Origin: Hypomesus transpacificus
Lineage: Eukaryota > Chordata > Actinopteri > Osmeriformes > Osmeridae
Length of the DNA: 64,000 nucleotides
Assembly (NCBI RefSeq): GCF_021917145.1
Contig: NW_025813938.1
Span: forward strand, 1,883,998 to 1,947,997
Reading direction: 5' to 3'
In this document: positions 1 to 12,770 of the stretch, piece after piece
How the letters are laid out: each line of letters begins with the position of its first letter
Position numbering within the stretch: position 1 is the first letter of the stretch
Translations under genes and position numbers: made by a program
Notes under the pieces: model-generated
What the model was told of the DNA's origin: nothing
Databases searched by the model: none
What the model saw: the letters and a program-made list of their open reading frames with translations, nothing else

Positions 1-3000
1 CTCTCTCCCTTCAGTCTCTCCTCCCTCCTCCCTCCATCCTCCATCCCTATTCCTCTCCCTCCCTCCTAATTCTCTCATCCTTCCTCCCTCCCTTCTCCAT
101 CTTTCCTCCCTCTCTTCTCTCTCCCTCTCCCCATCCCTCCCCTTTTCCCTTAACCCTCCCTCCCTCCCTCATGTCCCACATGTCCTGTTTCAAGGTCAAA
201 AAGGAACTTGAGGCATCAGCCACATATGCAGCATATTGGAGTAGGAGAACTAGACTCACATCTATGCAGAATCAGATGGCATGAGGATTGTGATGGACCA
301 GCATTGTGATGGACCAGCATTGTGATGGACCAGCATTGTGATGGACCAGCATTGTGATGGAGCAGCATTGTGATGAATGCGTCTGTGTGTAGGTGCGTCA
401 GTTAACCAGAACCACCACAGAACTCCAGTCGAACAGTAGGACAAGCACAACACAGAGACAGATCCTGACAGTCCTGGAACGAGGAAACAGGAGGACTGTT
501 GAGGAGGAGGGAGAGGGAGAGGGAGAGGGAGAAAGATAGAATGTAGTTTGTGCCCCTGTGTGTGTGTCTGGTGTGTGTCTGGTGTGTGTGCGTCTGTGTT
601 CATCTGTGTGTGTGGTCTTTTGTATCTGGTGTTTGTGGTGTGTGTGTGTGTTCCTAGTATGTGTGCTTGTGTGTTAAAAGACAGGGGTAACATGATTCGT
701 TGCTGGTGGTGAGTGTTGCTGAGTGTGCAGTGGGTATTAGAGAGGCTTGCTGGCAGAGACCAACACCATCTCCAGACGTCCAGCTGAGAAGGCCAAAGGA
801 CATCATGTGTATGGGATCTCTCACACCAGAGAGTGTGTGTGTCTGGTGTGTGTGTGTGTCTAGCGTGTGTGTGTGTGTGTGTGTGTAGTGATGATGATGA
901 GTGGAGACGTTGACCCGACCCTCCTGGTAAACAAGACGTGTATAAACACGCAGTAAGTCGAAGCTCACGTACACATACACAGGAAACACACAAAGAAACA
1001 CACACAGGAAACACACACAAAGAAACACACACAGGAAACACACAGAGAAACACACACAGGAAACACACAGAGAAACACACACAGGAAACACACACTGAGA
1101 AACACACACAGGAAACACACAGAGAAACACACACAGGGACGACATCTGGACTTGAAGAAGACGCACTAGGTGAAGGACTGACAGGGAGGAAACAGAGAGG
1201 CAGTGAAACTCACTCGTGAAATACAGTACCTTGGAAAAAAACACACAGGAAACACACAACACACACACAAGTCACCAAGACGAATGGAAGGTTTACATGA
1301 AGTGATGTTGCGAGGACAAGAACCAACCCCCACAGACGTCACTCGCAAGGCACACACACACACACACACACGTTGACCGACAGACAAGGACTGTCACGTG
1401 GCCACACCCACACATGACGGTCGGTCACCGTGCAGAACCGAAGAAGCCCCGGAGGCTTGTTCACCCCCTGGAGAGGAGAGATCGTCACAGATCTCTGTCG
1501 AAGGAGAAGAACAGAGAAGAACGACGGCAGTCTTATGCTCCAGGGCTCGAGGCCACGCCTCTCTTTCTCTGTTAGTCCCATTCTGGCAGGTCACATGCAC
1601 TGCTTCAAGACTACATCTCCCAGAAGACACTTCGGCATGCCCCTCGGTCCGATGCTTCCATGCGAGCATAGGAGAGGCAGGAGATGAGGGTGCTTCTGGC
1701 TACATGCACATGCAGACATGCAGGAGGACAGGGAGGAGGAGGGGCCGGGAGAGGAGAGGAGGGAGGGAGAGAGAGAGAGACAGGGTAGGAGGGAGATGAA
1801 GAGACAGGGATAGGAGAGAGGAGGCAGAGGGGTGGGGAGAGACGGAGTGAGAGAGAGGGACTCCTCTCCCCTTATTCCTGGGGGCTGAGGACGGGTGCGA
1901 GAGGAGGGGGGCTCACGGCAGACGGTTAAAAACGTAGATTTTTCCAGAGTAGGAAACTGAGAAAAAAAATAAAAGAGTTCGGAAAAATGCACAACTCGTC
2001 TTAAAAAAATAAAAAAATAAAATTTATAAAGATGAGGGCCGGAGGTCAACATGAGGTCGGCATGAGGTCAGAGTTTGGAGAGGAGTGAGAAGGAGGAAGA
2101 GGAGACCAGGCTGCAGATGACATGTCCAGAGAAACACAGAGAGACAGAGAGAGAGACAGAGAGAGAGAGGGGGGGGCAGATAGTCAAAGGGAACAAGTAC
2201 GGGATCCCAGAGGGACAGACAGTGCAGCGACCCCTGCCCTCCCAATCAGTCCCTCTCCACCCCCCCAGAGAGATCCCCCCCCCGAACCCATGCACACACA
2301 GGCAGAGAGAGAGAACATTTGGACTGTTACGGTAACCTAGGCTTCATCCTCCCTGCTACGTACTGACCACACCGTTTCTATGACGACCTAGCATGTCGTC
2401 TCAGGGCTGAGAGAGGGGAAGTGACCCGCGCCCGAGTTCGACGAACCGAGCCTGCTTGTGTGCTAGTCTACTGGAGGATTCTGTCTCCACAGGACTGTCG
2501 GGTTTCTCAAATCATCTCGACTGGAGATTCCTCTTCTTCTGGTGCTTTTTCAAGCCAGAGACAAGGAGATCACCTGGGAACACCTGGGATCACCTGAGAT
2601 CACCTTGGATCAGCTGGGATTGGCTGGGATCGGCTGGGATTGGCTGGGATCGGCTGGGTCTGGGAGGGTCAGTCAGAATTCAGTCAGTAAGAGATCCTCT
2701 TGAAACAACCACCTTATCATCATCGAGTGAACAGTGTTTAGAAACAATACACTGGCTGGCTGGCTGGGGGCTGGCTGGGGGCTGGCTGAGGGCTGGCTGG
2801 GGGCTGGCTGAGGGCTGGCTGGGGGCTGGCTGGGGGCTGGCTGGCTGGGGGCTGGCTGGCTGGGGGCTGGCTGGCTGGGGGCTGGCTGGCTGGGGGCTGG
2901 CTGGCTGGGGGCTGGCTGGGGGCTGGCTGGGGGCTGGCTGGCTGGGGGCTGGCTGGCTGGGGGCTGGCTGGCTGGGGGCTGGCTGGCTGGGGGCTGGCTG

Positions 3001-3611
3001 GGGGCTGGCTGGCTGCAGGGATTGTCTGCTAAGCGTGCGACCACCTGGTCACTCAGCGTCAAAGGACAAACCTTTGGGAGTCCGACAGACAGGCGGACAG
3101 CAGACAGATGGACAGACAGGTGTCAGATTCACTGCAGCAGTGATCAGACTGTGCCGTCTTCCTCATGGCCACAGGTCTATGCATCGTTACATCACCTCTC
3201 ATTGCTCCAGTTCTCACAAGGGTGGGCCGCCTTCTCCCTGCCCTGCCCGGACCAGTCCAAACCAGTCCAAACCAGTCCAAACCAGTCCAAACCAGTCCAA
3301 ACCAGTCCAGACCAGGGCTGTTCACAACTGTCCAAGCCCGGAGTGAAACTGGAGTCAATCTGATGTAGGTTATGCATGGGGAACAAACCATGAGACAAAG
3401 GTGTCATAGCCTGAGGTGACCAGCAGGGGGAGTGGCCGGAGGGCAGGTCCAGTCTGGGTGCATGTCGGAGGCGTGGCAGCACTTATCCACACGGTACACA
3501 GCCAACACAAACACACCGGATCTCACATCAACCTCCATCTTTGCGAAGACCGACCGGAATGACGCCAACACCCAACGCTGCATTTATGCTGTAACTGTGC
3601 TGTAATGTGTA

Positions 3612-3711
3612 NNNNNNNNNNNNNNNNNNNNNNNNNNNNNNNNNNNNNNNNNNNNNNNNNNNNNNNNNNNNNNNNNNNNNNNNNNNNNNNNNNNNNNNNN
3701 NNNNNNNNNNN
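3612..3711. other. Assembly gap (100 N)
   Basis: Exactly 100 N, a conventional placeholder, so the true length is unknown. It lies in ebf2 intron 3 near a large minisatellite, the usual place for an assembly break. Confidence 0.99.
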
Positions 3712-3949
3712 ACGTTTGTGTGTGTGGTAGAAGGATCCAGTGCATGTCTTTTATCTCTTCTCCCATGGGTGCCATGGCGATGGCAGGGAAGGGGCAGGGG
3801 GGGCTCATGGGAACTCTGCCACCCTGGGGGGCAGTGTGCCCCTCGTCTCCACGGTGACGTGCCCCCCAGTGCCTGCCCTGTACCAGCCTCCACTAACTCA
3901 ACCATCACGTGGAGACGGGCTGAGAGAGGCAGAGTGATACAGGACGCGG

Positions 3950-4980
3950 GGAGGCAGAGTGATACAGGAAGTAGAGAGAGGAAGGGGGATGTGGGAGGCA
4001 GAGTGATACAGGAAGTAGAGAGAGGAAGGGGGATGTGGGTGGCAGAGTGATACAGGAAGTAGAGAGAGGAAGGGGGATGTGGGAGGCAGAGTGATACAGG
4101 AAGTAGAGAGAGGAAGGGGGATGTGGGTGGCAGAGTGATACAGGAAGTAGAGAGAGGAAGGGGGATGTGGGAGGCAGAGTGATACAGGAAGTAGAGAGAG
4201 GAAGGGGGATGTGGGTGGCAGAGTGATACAGGAAGTAGAGAGAGGAAGGGGGATGTGGGTGGCAGAGTGATACAGGAAGTAGAGAGAGGAAGGGGGATGT
4301 GGGTGGCAGAGTGATACAGGAAGTAGAGAGAGGAAGGGGGATGTGGGTGGCAGAGTGATACAGGAAGTAGAGAGAGGAAGGGGGATGTGGGAGGCAGAGT
4401 GATACAGGAAGTAGAGAGAGGAAGGGGGATGTGGGAGGCAGAGTGATACAGGAAGTAGAGAGAGGAAGGGGGATGTGGGTGGCAGAGTGATGTAGGAAGT
4501 AGAGAGAGGAAGGGGGATGTGGGTGGCAGAGTGATACAGGAAGTAGAGAGAGGAAGGGGGATGTGGGTGGCAGAGTGATACAGGAAGTAGAGAGAGGAAG
4601 GGGGATGTGGGTGGCAGAGTGATACAGGAAGTAGAGAGAGGAAGGGGGATGTGGGTGGCAGAGTGATGTAGGAAGTAGAGAGAGGAAGGGGGATGTGGGT
4701 GGCAGAGTGATACAGGAAGTAGAGAGAGGAAGGGGGATGTGGGTGGCAGAGTGATGTAGGAAGTAGAGAGAGGAAGGGGGATGTGGGTGGCAGAGTGATA
4801 CAGGAAGTAGAGAGAGGAAGGGGGATGTGGGTGGCAGAGTGATACAGGAAGTAGAGAGAGGAAGGGGGATGTGGGTGGCAGAGTGATACAGGAAGTAGAG
4901 AGAGGAAGGGGGATGTGGGTGGCAGAGTGATACAGGAAGTAGAGAGAGGAAGGGGGATGTGGGTGGCAGAGTGATGTAGG
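3950..4980. repeat. 44-bp minisatellite, about 23 copies
   Basis: The unit starts ggcagagtgatacaggaagt and ends with a purine-rich half and tgtgggt or tgtggga. Copies are nearly identical; variants are the last base (t/a) and gatgta for gatacagg, spread along the array. Purine-rich on the plus strand. It lies about 300 bp from ebf2 exon 3, separated by a GGAGA tract. Confidence 0.95.
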
Positions 4981-5284
4981 AGGTGAGGTGGTGAGGAGAG
5001 GAGGAGAGGAGAGGAGGAGAGGAGAGGAGATGAAAGGAGGAGAGGAGAGAAAAGGAGGAGAGGATAAGAGAGGAGGAGAGGAGGAGGAGAGAGGAGGAGA
5101 GGAGAGGAGGAGAGAGGAGGAGAGGAGATGAGAGAAGGAGAGAAGAGAGGAGGAAAGGTGAGGAGGAGAGGAGAGAGAAGAGGAGAGGAGGACAGGAGAA
5201 GAGAGGAGGAGAGGAGGACAGGAGGAGAGGAGAGAAGAGGGGGAAAAAGGAGAGGAGGATGAGGCGGATAGAAGGCATCCTCAC

Positions 5285-6915
5285 CGTTGCTGTAGAGGAG
5301 CTGCAGCTTGTAGTGTGTGCCGTTGTTGGTCTTCTCTCCTGTCTGCTCCTTGGAAGGACAAACACATGGGCAGACACAGGGCATGCAGTCAGGCACGTCA
5401 GGGGCACAGTTAAGCACACTTAAGTACAGCTGGGCTTCCCTAAGCACAGTTAAGCACAGTCAGGCTGCTCTAATCCTCCCGCTCGTCCTTCCTCCGGGGC
5501 GGCATGGAGATCAGAAGGGTGTGGGCTTCAGCCCCCATACGGGACCCCGACTTGGGCTTCTGAGCCCAGTACTTAACCTTGATTTAGCTGCTCCTTTCAG
5601 AGGATGACTTCCACTTATGTCTACTGTCAAATTGTAAGTTCCCGTGATCAATTCGTATTATATATTGTGTCGGAGTGCATGTGTGAGAGTGCATGAGTGT
5701 GCGTGTGCGTGTGTGTGAGCGTGTGTCTGTGGAAACTACAACAGCACCGTGAGAGTGAGCAGCAGTCGACCTTGACGGAGAAACTTCCTTTCCTCCATCC
5801 CTTCCCCCTGGCTTCTACACCCCACTTTCTCCCTCTCCTTCTCTTCCTCTCCTTCCCTCTTTCTCCGTCTCTCTCTAACTGGTCTCAGAGGAATGCTTTG
5901 TGGTCCAATAACCCAGGAGGCCAGCATCACAGAACGAAGAGAGGAGGCGGAAGACAAGAGAGAGAGAGAAAGCAAGAGGAAAAAGGGCGAAAAGGCTGAG
6001 GGAGAAATTAGAAGACAGACAAAGAACTCGGAAATTAATAAAGAGTAACAAAAGTGTGTGTGTGTGGGGGGGTGGGTGGTAGGGTGGGGGAACACCTGAA
6101 AGATTGAGGCAAAGATCAAGACAGCACAGAGAGCCACAGAGGGAAAGGGCGATTGCTGCTGCTGTGTTTTGTAAACGTACACAGAGGAACCTTGCTTCCC
6201 CTCACTGCCCTTTTACCTTCACAGAGCTACAAAGCAGAAACAGATGCCAGGGGAACCAGGCAGAAAACCATGTCCTCCGTGGCCATGGTGTTGCTGTGTC
6301 CTGGGTGACAGGGGGGCAACACTCCCAACTCTGCACCCTGGCAGGAGGCATGAGGCCCCTACCTCCCTCACTCCCTCTGTCTCTCCCTACCTCCTTCACT
6401 CCCTCTGTCTCTCCCTACCTCCCTCACTCCCTCTGTCTCTCCCTACCTCCCTCACTCCCTCTGTCTCTCCCTACCTCCCTCACTCCCTCTGTCTCTCCCT
6501 CCCTCCCTCCCTCCCTACCCCTCTCTCTCCCTCCCTCACTACCTACCCCTCTCTCCCTACCCCTCTCTCTGCCTCCCTCCCTCCCTACCTACTTCTCTCT
6601 CCCTACCATCCCCGCCCCTTTCCCTCCCCCTGCCCTCACAGTATATCTGAAGAGCAGTTGAACTCCTGTTGACAGCACAGTGTCCTCTTGTCTTGTCTGG
6701 GGTGATGGGGGCGGGGGGGATGGGGGGGATTCCAGTTTGATACAGGAGCTTCACACTCCGCCCACTAGAGTTTGACCACACGGCTGAAAACATCCATCAA
6801 CACCGGGCACCAGTCTACCAGCCCCTGGCCCCAACACCACCCCTCTACCACCACCCCTCGCTCTCTCTCTCTCTGTCTCTTTCTCACTCTCTCTCTCTCT
6901 CTCTCTCTCTCTGTT

Positions 6916-6958
<43 letters not shown>

Positions 6959-9893
6959 GTCTGTCTCTCTCTTTCTCTCTCTCTCTGTCTCTCTCTCTTC
7001 CTCTCTTTCTCTTCCTCTCTTTCTCCCTTTCTTTCTCTCTCTTTCTCACACTATCTTTCTCCACCCCCCCCCCCTCTCTGTCTGACCGCCACTCTGCACC
7101 TCATCTTCTCCTTATTTTGGCCACTTGTCTGACCCAAGGAATTCAATCCCCCCTCATCCCAGCCTTGCCGTCAACAGTGTTTAGTACGGGGCGGGGGGGC
7201 AGGAGGAAGACTTTGATGATTTGCTCACTGTATAACTTAACAGAAGCGAGCATAATTTGCATTTTTAAAACCTAGTGATGTCCTGCTAATGAGGCAGGCT
7301 GCTAATTAGTCATTAGGTATTCTTTTTCAATTGCACATCATCGCCTTACTGAAAGTACAGCTTGTGTAAACACGTCGCTCGCTGTCAATCTGCTTTGCTT
7401 TACAGAGGAGCCGGGGGAGGTCAAGTTAACAGGCTCTACGTTGTGGGCTATCTAGTATTATCTTGAAATGTTTTGAGGTGTAGAGTGTTTGTTTTTTGAC
7501 AGAATTATTATTCTGTCAAAAATCACAGAGGCGAAGTAGAAGCCACGTACCCTTCAAACGATGAGGAAGTCAACACACACTCAATCACTGGCGTTGCATC
7601 ACGTACACACACACGCACGCGCGCAAGCAACATTCGTAAACGAACACACGCACCTTGTCGTGCTCTACAAAGTCCACGAAGGCGGTCCTCTCCACCTCCA
7701 CGGGCTGGCCGTGTCTGTCGTAGAGGGCCAGGACGTAGTGGAAGAAGTTAGACTTGCGGAGGTTTGACGGGGGCTGCTTCTCAAAGTGCGCTCTGGAGAG
7801 AGCTACTCCACTGAGAACAGACGGGGAAAAGAATATGAGCTAACACATCACACTGTAGCAACCACAATCATAAACACGCTGAATACTCTGGCCAGCAACG
7901 TGAAAAAACGTCTCCATAAAGTGACTTTAATCATAATAAGCGTCTCACCCAATACAGGAAGTGGTGGCACTATTAGGTGAACTGACTGAAGTCCAGGAAA
8001 AGGAATTTGGTTTTATCCGAAATATATTTTGACTTGATAAACTGTAGGCTACTGTACAGTGTAGAGGTTTAATCAAATGTCTATAACAGATTACGATGTA
8101 AAGCAAGGCCTATTATCAGAAAACAAATTGTCTGTAAAAGCCTAAAAACGTAGCTAATATTTTTTGTTTATTTAGGCTATTTTTTTTCGTTTGCATGACC
8201 AACAAAGCAAATACAACTAGCCTATACGAACTCCTGATTGTCATGATAGGTCAAAGTTGGGCTTTTTTTTCCACAATATCGCCTACAAATGTAGGCTACC
8301 ATTGGCAATTTATGATCTTACTAAATATGGAAATGTATGGTTTAGGCCTAGCAAATTAATAAGCCAATAATTAATTGCAATTGAAAGTCCACACAATAAG
8401 ATTTTCAAAAGTTTGTTCAAATTAATTAGGCCTACTTCACAACTGTACTCCGAGTTGGGCTCAAATAAAAACAATGATTAATTTAAAAAAATCATATTAA
8501 TTTGCTGTTTATCCAAAGATAAATAATATAATTTGATTGTAGCAGAATAAGTGGCATGTAGGTTAGTCTTAGATATGCCGAAGAAACGGTTGAGATCTTC
8601 AATTGCGTACCTTCTTGTGCAAGACACCAGATGTTGGTGTACCTGTTTGAGATCTAGCAAGTTATCAAACAATTCTTTAAGATGACCAGTCCAGCAGGAT
8701 CGAATTAAGTATTTTATTAATCACATTCGATCCAAATACCCAGACGAATCCATGTAACCTGTCATTTATTTTCATTCTTTTTTTATAGTTTATTTTAGTT
8801 GCTGAAGGCTTAACAATTCCATCTCACATCATAACCAGTATGTATTTAGGCTATCTCTGTAGTTGGAATAGAACCCTCTTGTTTTCTTAATTAGCCTACT
8901 TAAAAAATAAATAGTAAGCCTGTGTGTTGTTAAACATATGGTCTAGGCCTATATTTAATTTTTAAATGGTTAAATGAATATTTACCTAGAATATTTGGCA
9001 CCATGTTGAAGATGATTAAAACTTGATTTAAGCACATTAAACAAGTCAACTAAAGCACAAACTATAGCCTACGGCAATAATACGTATTGTAATTCTCACG
9101 GAGTTTTCGCGGATTCTCTCGCGTCCTCATGGAGATACATTTGACTCTGGAGGTCGATTGACGTCGTGTTTCACTTCACTGTGCTGTTCGGTTTAATCTC
9201 TTTCTTGTGGTTCTTGACACTGACAACCCCTGCTAAAGACGATGAGCACCCGCACCTCTCAACACACACAAAGCACGCGCCGCTGGGGTAACTCTTTCCT
9301 GGACAATACTAACTTTATGGCCGGGCCATTTCTCACGAGTTGCAACCTGTTGCTTATTTGTTGCATTCAAAGATGGTTTAATAAGTTTAGAATAAGGACT
9401 CTTGCAGAATCATTTCAAACACAGCCTATACATGTCTGGAATGGGATCTCTAGTTATATTTTGTAATGATCAGCACCTACAGTCAAATCAATGGACCAAC
9501 CTATGAAAATGATTCCTCGGAGAATGGACCGCTATCCACGTTCAGAACAAGAATAGGTATTCACATGACATGTTCATATTTTTACTAATCTGCTAATGAA
9601 TATTTGTCTACCATTAAACTATCTGTGCTGTTGGACTATTGCTGTTTATATAATTTTAGTTAACTGGGACAGACTTATTTCCTAGTTGTAGTTGCCCTCT
9701 TTACAATATGAAACGGCAATGAGAAAAAAAAACAATTTATTCAAAATAAAGACACATACCTTTGAGCCGCTACGTTAGCATCCACAACTCCGACATTACG
9801 CACCCAAGACCGCACCGAATCCATCCCCTCTCCGAGAGTTCTGTCTTTTAATCCGCTAACTTCCCTTATAAGGTGCTCCTGGATCCCGAACAT
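5285..9893 (-). CDS. ebf2: Transcription factor COE2/EBF2, first three coding exons (partial)
   Basis: Helix-loop-helix/zinc-knuckle COE transcription factor acting in the nucleus in neural, muscle and fat development. Exons (minus): 1 = 9760-9893, 2 = 7654-7810, 3 = 5285-5348; phases 2, 0 and 1 join without a stop. The protein starts [12 protein letters not shown]; exon 1 also has the stretch [20 protein letters not shown]. Exon 2 carries [20 protein letters not shown] and the start of the COE DNA-binding domain; exon 3 carries [18 protein letters not shown]. The [16 protein letters not shown] and NNGTHYKLQ wording fits EBF2 better than EBF1, 3 or 4 as I remember them. About 118 residues are present of a family length near 575. 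The next exon was not found in 1-5284, so that stretch is intron and the rest lies beyond the window. Substitutions such as YDRHGQ for YDRQGQ look like ordinary divergence. Confidence 0.9.
6358..7065. repeat. Pyrimidine-rich repeats in ebf2 intron 2
   Basis: A 28-bp unit (cctacctccctcactccctc plus tgtctctc) repeats about five times to 6500, followed by CCCT-type blocks to 6620. A CT/TCTG microsatellite fills 6860-7050. The intervening 6640-6850 shows nothing coding. Confidence 0.9.
7225..7460. promoter_or_regulatory. Possible conserved non-coding element in ebf2 intron 2
   Basis: Non-repetitive stretch between purine/pyrimidine-rich arrays and exon 2. It holds an octamer-like ATTTGCAT (about 7256), a homeodomain-type CTAATTAG (about 7300) and further TAAT cores. 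COE genes are known to carry intronic regulatory elements. The call rests on motif density and contrast with the surrounding simple repeats; no alignment was possible. Confidence 0.3.
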
Positions 9894-10334
9894 TTAAAAT
9901 ATATATCAAACCAACGGTTCCTATATCGGCTATTTCATGTATTTGCTTAAATTCAGAATAAATTGGAAAACGACACCACTTTATGGTAAAATCGGTGGGT
10001 CCGTTCGAAGGTGCTGTCTCTCCTTTGAGGGCACTTGGATGAGAAGTTAAATTTAAGCAATGTGTTTTCTCCCCGATCTTGTATCCTGCAAACTTGTTAC
10101 CAATGTTTCGAAGTCAACATATTATCTTGCACTGCAATCATTGTCCAAGCACATAAGGTTATTTCCAGTGTATGTTCTCCTGCAGAAGATCACCTGTTAG
10201 GTTGCCAACTCTTCGACCATTTCATGCAACCCGAAGCTTGTCAGATAGATAAGCAAGCAAATCTGCTCCAACGATAGATGTCCAAATTTGATAAAACACT
10301 TGAATGACCCTTTCGCGCATAAGGAGAGGACGAG

Positions 10335-10465
10335 GATCTTGCGAAACTGATTCACTGTCCTGGAGCATGAACGTGTCCCTCTCCCAGGATAGAGCTGCGG
10401 GGGGAGGGGCCACACTGCTATATGGGGTACCGATTGTTGAAATGGATGCTCTCTATTGGCGTAAA
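10335..10465 (-). promoter_or_regulatory. Possible ebf2 proximal promoter
   Basis: Read on the minus strand there is an inverted-CCAAT core (gccaatag, about 10455), a TATA-like ccatatagc (about 10420) and a C-rich GC box (about 10395), 450-560 bp upstream of the ebf2 ATG. The spacing is plausible for a 5' UTR of that size. No transcript evidence is available. Confidence 0.3.
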
Positions 10466-12739
10466 AAGCCGCCGTTGATTCCTGATGCTTCGACTAAGCG
10501 TAGCATCCAGCAAGACAACTTTCATGGCTCTTTAACAACTTTTTCTATAGTCAAATATAGTCACGCGAAGAGTGTGTTTGAATCTCAGTAAACACAAGTG
10601 AGGTTTGATTATACATTTGTTAAGCATATCAGAAAATATATTTAAAAATGTTATTAGTACAATCTGCTTAGCTTAATGAGCCTGATAAGTCAGTTTCATC
10701 CCAATGCTTGTTTGATGTGAGAATTTGACTATTTGGGGAGAATTATTCAAATTATTAAGTTGGGCTAGCAGTTATTGACGGCAGCATTTGGTAGCCTATA
10801 TGCATGATAGTTAACCACCTTTTGAAATATTTTTCCTTACAAATGGGAATCCTGAACGCGAGAACTGTGGTTTGTCAATTGTTCATGACATTTAGGTTAC
10901 TTGTCATTCAACTCTGCTAACTTAAAGGCTAAAAGTTGAATTTTTAAAATATTTTACTGCAGAATTTATGAAATGCTCATATTATTAAACGAATAAAGAG
11001 ATTGAAATAATTCATCATGCTCAATTCAATCAGTTTGGTTAAAGAGCACAGTTCTGATGCAATATGGTAAAAAACTAAACATTTCTTTTATTTTATATTT
11101 GGTCTATGCATAGCAAGCGTTGTATTGAGAGTCTTCAAATTGATTGCATCCGTGCACTGAAGGTCTTAAAGCAACAATTCCGAAAATTTAATGTTTTGTG
11201 TCCAGTCATCGAGACACACAAGAGCGCACCCGGCAGGCGCATATTGAACAAGCCCGCGGCTCTCGCGCTCTGTCTGCTCTCCCTGAACAAAGCTCTTGTA
11301 GCGATTGAAAGCGGTGATTCAACAGAGGAGGCAACGCGTCACTGTCATGCTAAACAATAGTTGTCTGGTTGGTCTATCAATCTCCACTAATACTGGACGC
11401 TGCTGCATCCGTGATTGGCTGCAAAGGGTCCGAATTAAAAAGCCAGTTTTTCGAAATTCATCAACAATCTGTCGTTTGTGTTTTCATTATAGGTCAACTA
11501 AAACAACTGCAGTAACATATTTGCTCTTGGCGTTTGAGGACAGTAGCCTAATGTGTCTAATTAGCTAAACATACAGCAGCCCGTAATTGTTGAAGATTTC
11601 TGATAGTCTCAAGTGTAGCAGGCCTACATGATTTGGTCCGTCAGACAATAATATACTTCATAGTCTGGTTATAGAACCAGGCATAGATAGACACGAGTGG
11701 CCTACAGCCAACAAAAAGGACCATGCCAAGGTTTTTAAGTTTTTCCAGAAATATATATATATATACCTAACGATAGGCTACCTAACTGTGTACAATATCT
11801 GTCCCTATACGCCATGATCCGATTCTGAATGAAAAGGAAAGTTTTTTTCCCTTCATCCCTAGCAACTTGCCCCTCGCGAGGCTATTGTCTCTGTTTGGGG
11901 CTCGAGCGCCTGAACAATGAATGTAAATCTCCCCCCTTCGATCCCGCTTCTACCGACCATCTGCCAGCGCGCGACACAGTCAGATGTTCTCCCAATTATA
12001 AGAACAGTCTTGCGGAATCCTTGCTACCGAATCTCCGCCCTGTCCTCGTGCTCTCTCAGCGCTCCCTTCATGAATGTGAACTCCTATGATTGACAGCTCT
12101 GCTTAACCCAAAACCATGAAATTACCCTTCTGCAGATGCTCGCGAAGGGACAAACATTTCATAGAATTCCTTCACTTATACGCACAGTTAAAACACCGTA
12201 TTAGGCATTACTTTATTGTCAGATTGTCACCGTAAGAATTTGTTTATTTAGTTTGTGTTGTAAAGGCCTATTTGATGCGCTTTCTCGCAGATATGTTGCC
12301 GATCTGGTCAAAACGTTTTGTCATGGCTGACTTAAGCTACGCAACTGATGTCTATTAGGCTACTTAAAATATGAAGTTGTCCAGCCATGTTTTATAGGCC
12401 AGAAAGTCTTTTTTTAGGCCATCTTCCTGATGTTAGGCTGATAAAGTTTCTCAGGTGAGTGAGTCATACACAGTCAAGCTTCATCTCCAAGGTATAGTGA
12501 AACCAACTTTTTATTGGCATGACATGTTGTCAGTTTTGGGTGCGTGGGTGTGAAGATATTGGCCTATAGGCTACCTAGAAACAACTTGTTCCTTCACTAT
12601 AAAATAGCTGTTGAATGAAGAAACTAATATGCGCGTTTTGTGATATCGAAACGGATGCCCAGGCGAGAATGGGGATTAGTCAAAGCACCTTGAGCGAGAC
12701 AAACGGCTTTCTAATCAATTTAACCCGCTGAGACGGTCA

Positions 12740-12770
12740 GCGCGTGTTTATAGGGGGTGGGGCGGGAATC
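12740..12770 (-). promoter_or_regulatory. TATA plus GC-box promoter-like patch
   Basis: On the minus strand a GC box (cccgccccacccc, about 12754-12766) is followed directly by ctataaaca (about 12746-12753). Transcription would run towards ebf2, whose ATG is 2.85 kb away, so an upstream non-coding ebf2 exon is one possibility. Motif-only call. Confidence 0.22.

Larger units (their letters stand above)
1..5284. repeat. ebf2 intron 3, dominated by tandem repeats
   Basis: No exon recognised. Contents: polypyrimidine tract (1-175); 16-bp unit attgtgatggaccagc about 5 times (287-375); GT-rich microsatellites (560-670, 830-890); ~24-bp units of the gaaacacacacagg type (960-1135); purine-rich tract (1730-1860); ctggctgggggctgg units (2750-3015); 10-bp accagtccaa units (3248-3310); an N gap; a 44-bp minisatellite; a GGAGA-rich tract (4985-5255). 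Long open frames here (SQPPASQPPA-type, ITLPPTSPFLS-type) are only repeats read in frame. Confidence 0.85.

Noticed and set aside
31..1800. Cys-rich frames such as CVSLCVSCVCFSVC
   Set aside because: Translations of GT/CA-rich satellites.
3528..5447. 640-codon minus-strand open frame with repeated ITLPPTSPFLSLLPVS
   Set aside because: It is the 44-bp minisatellite read in three frames plus a GGAGA tract, and it crosses an N gap; only the short ebf2 exon inside it (5285-5348) is real.
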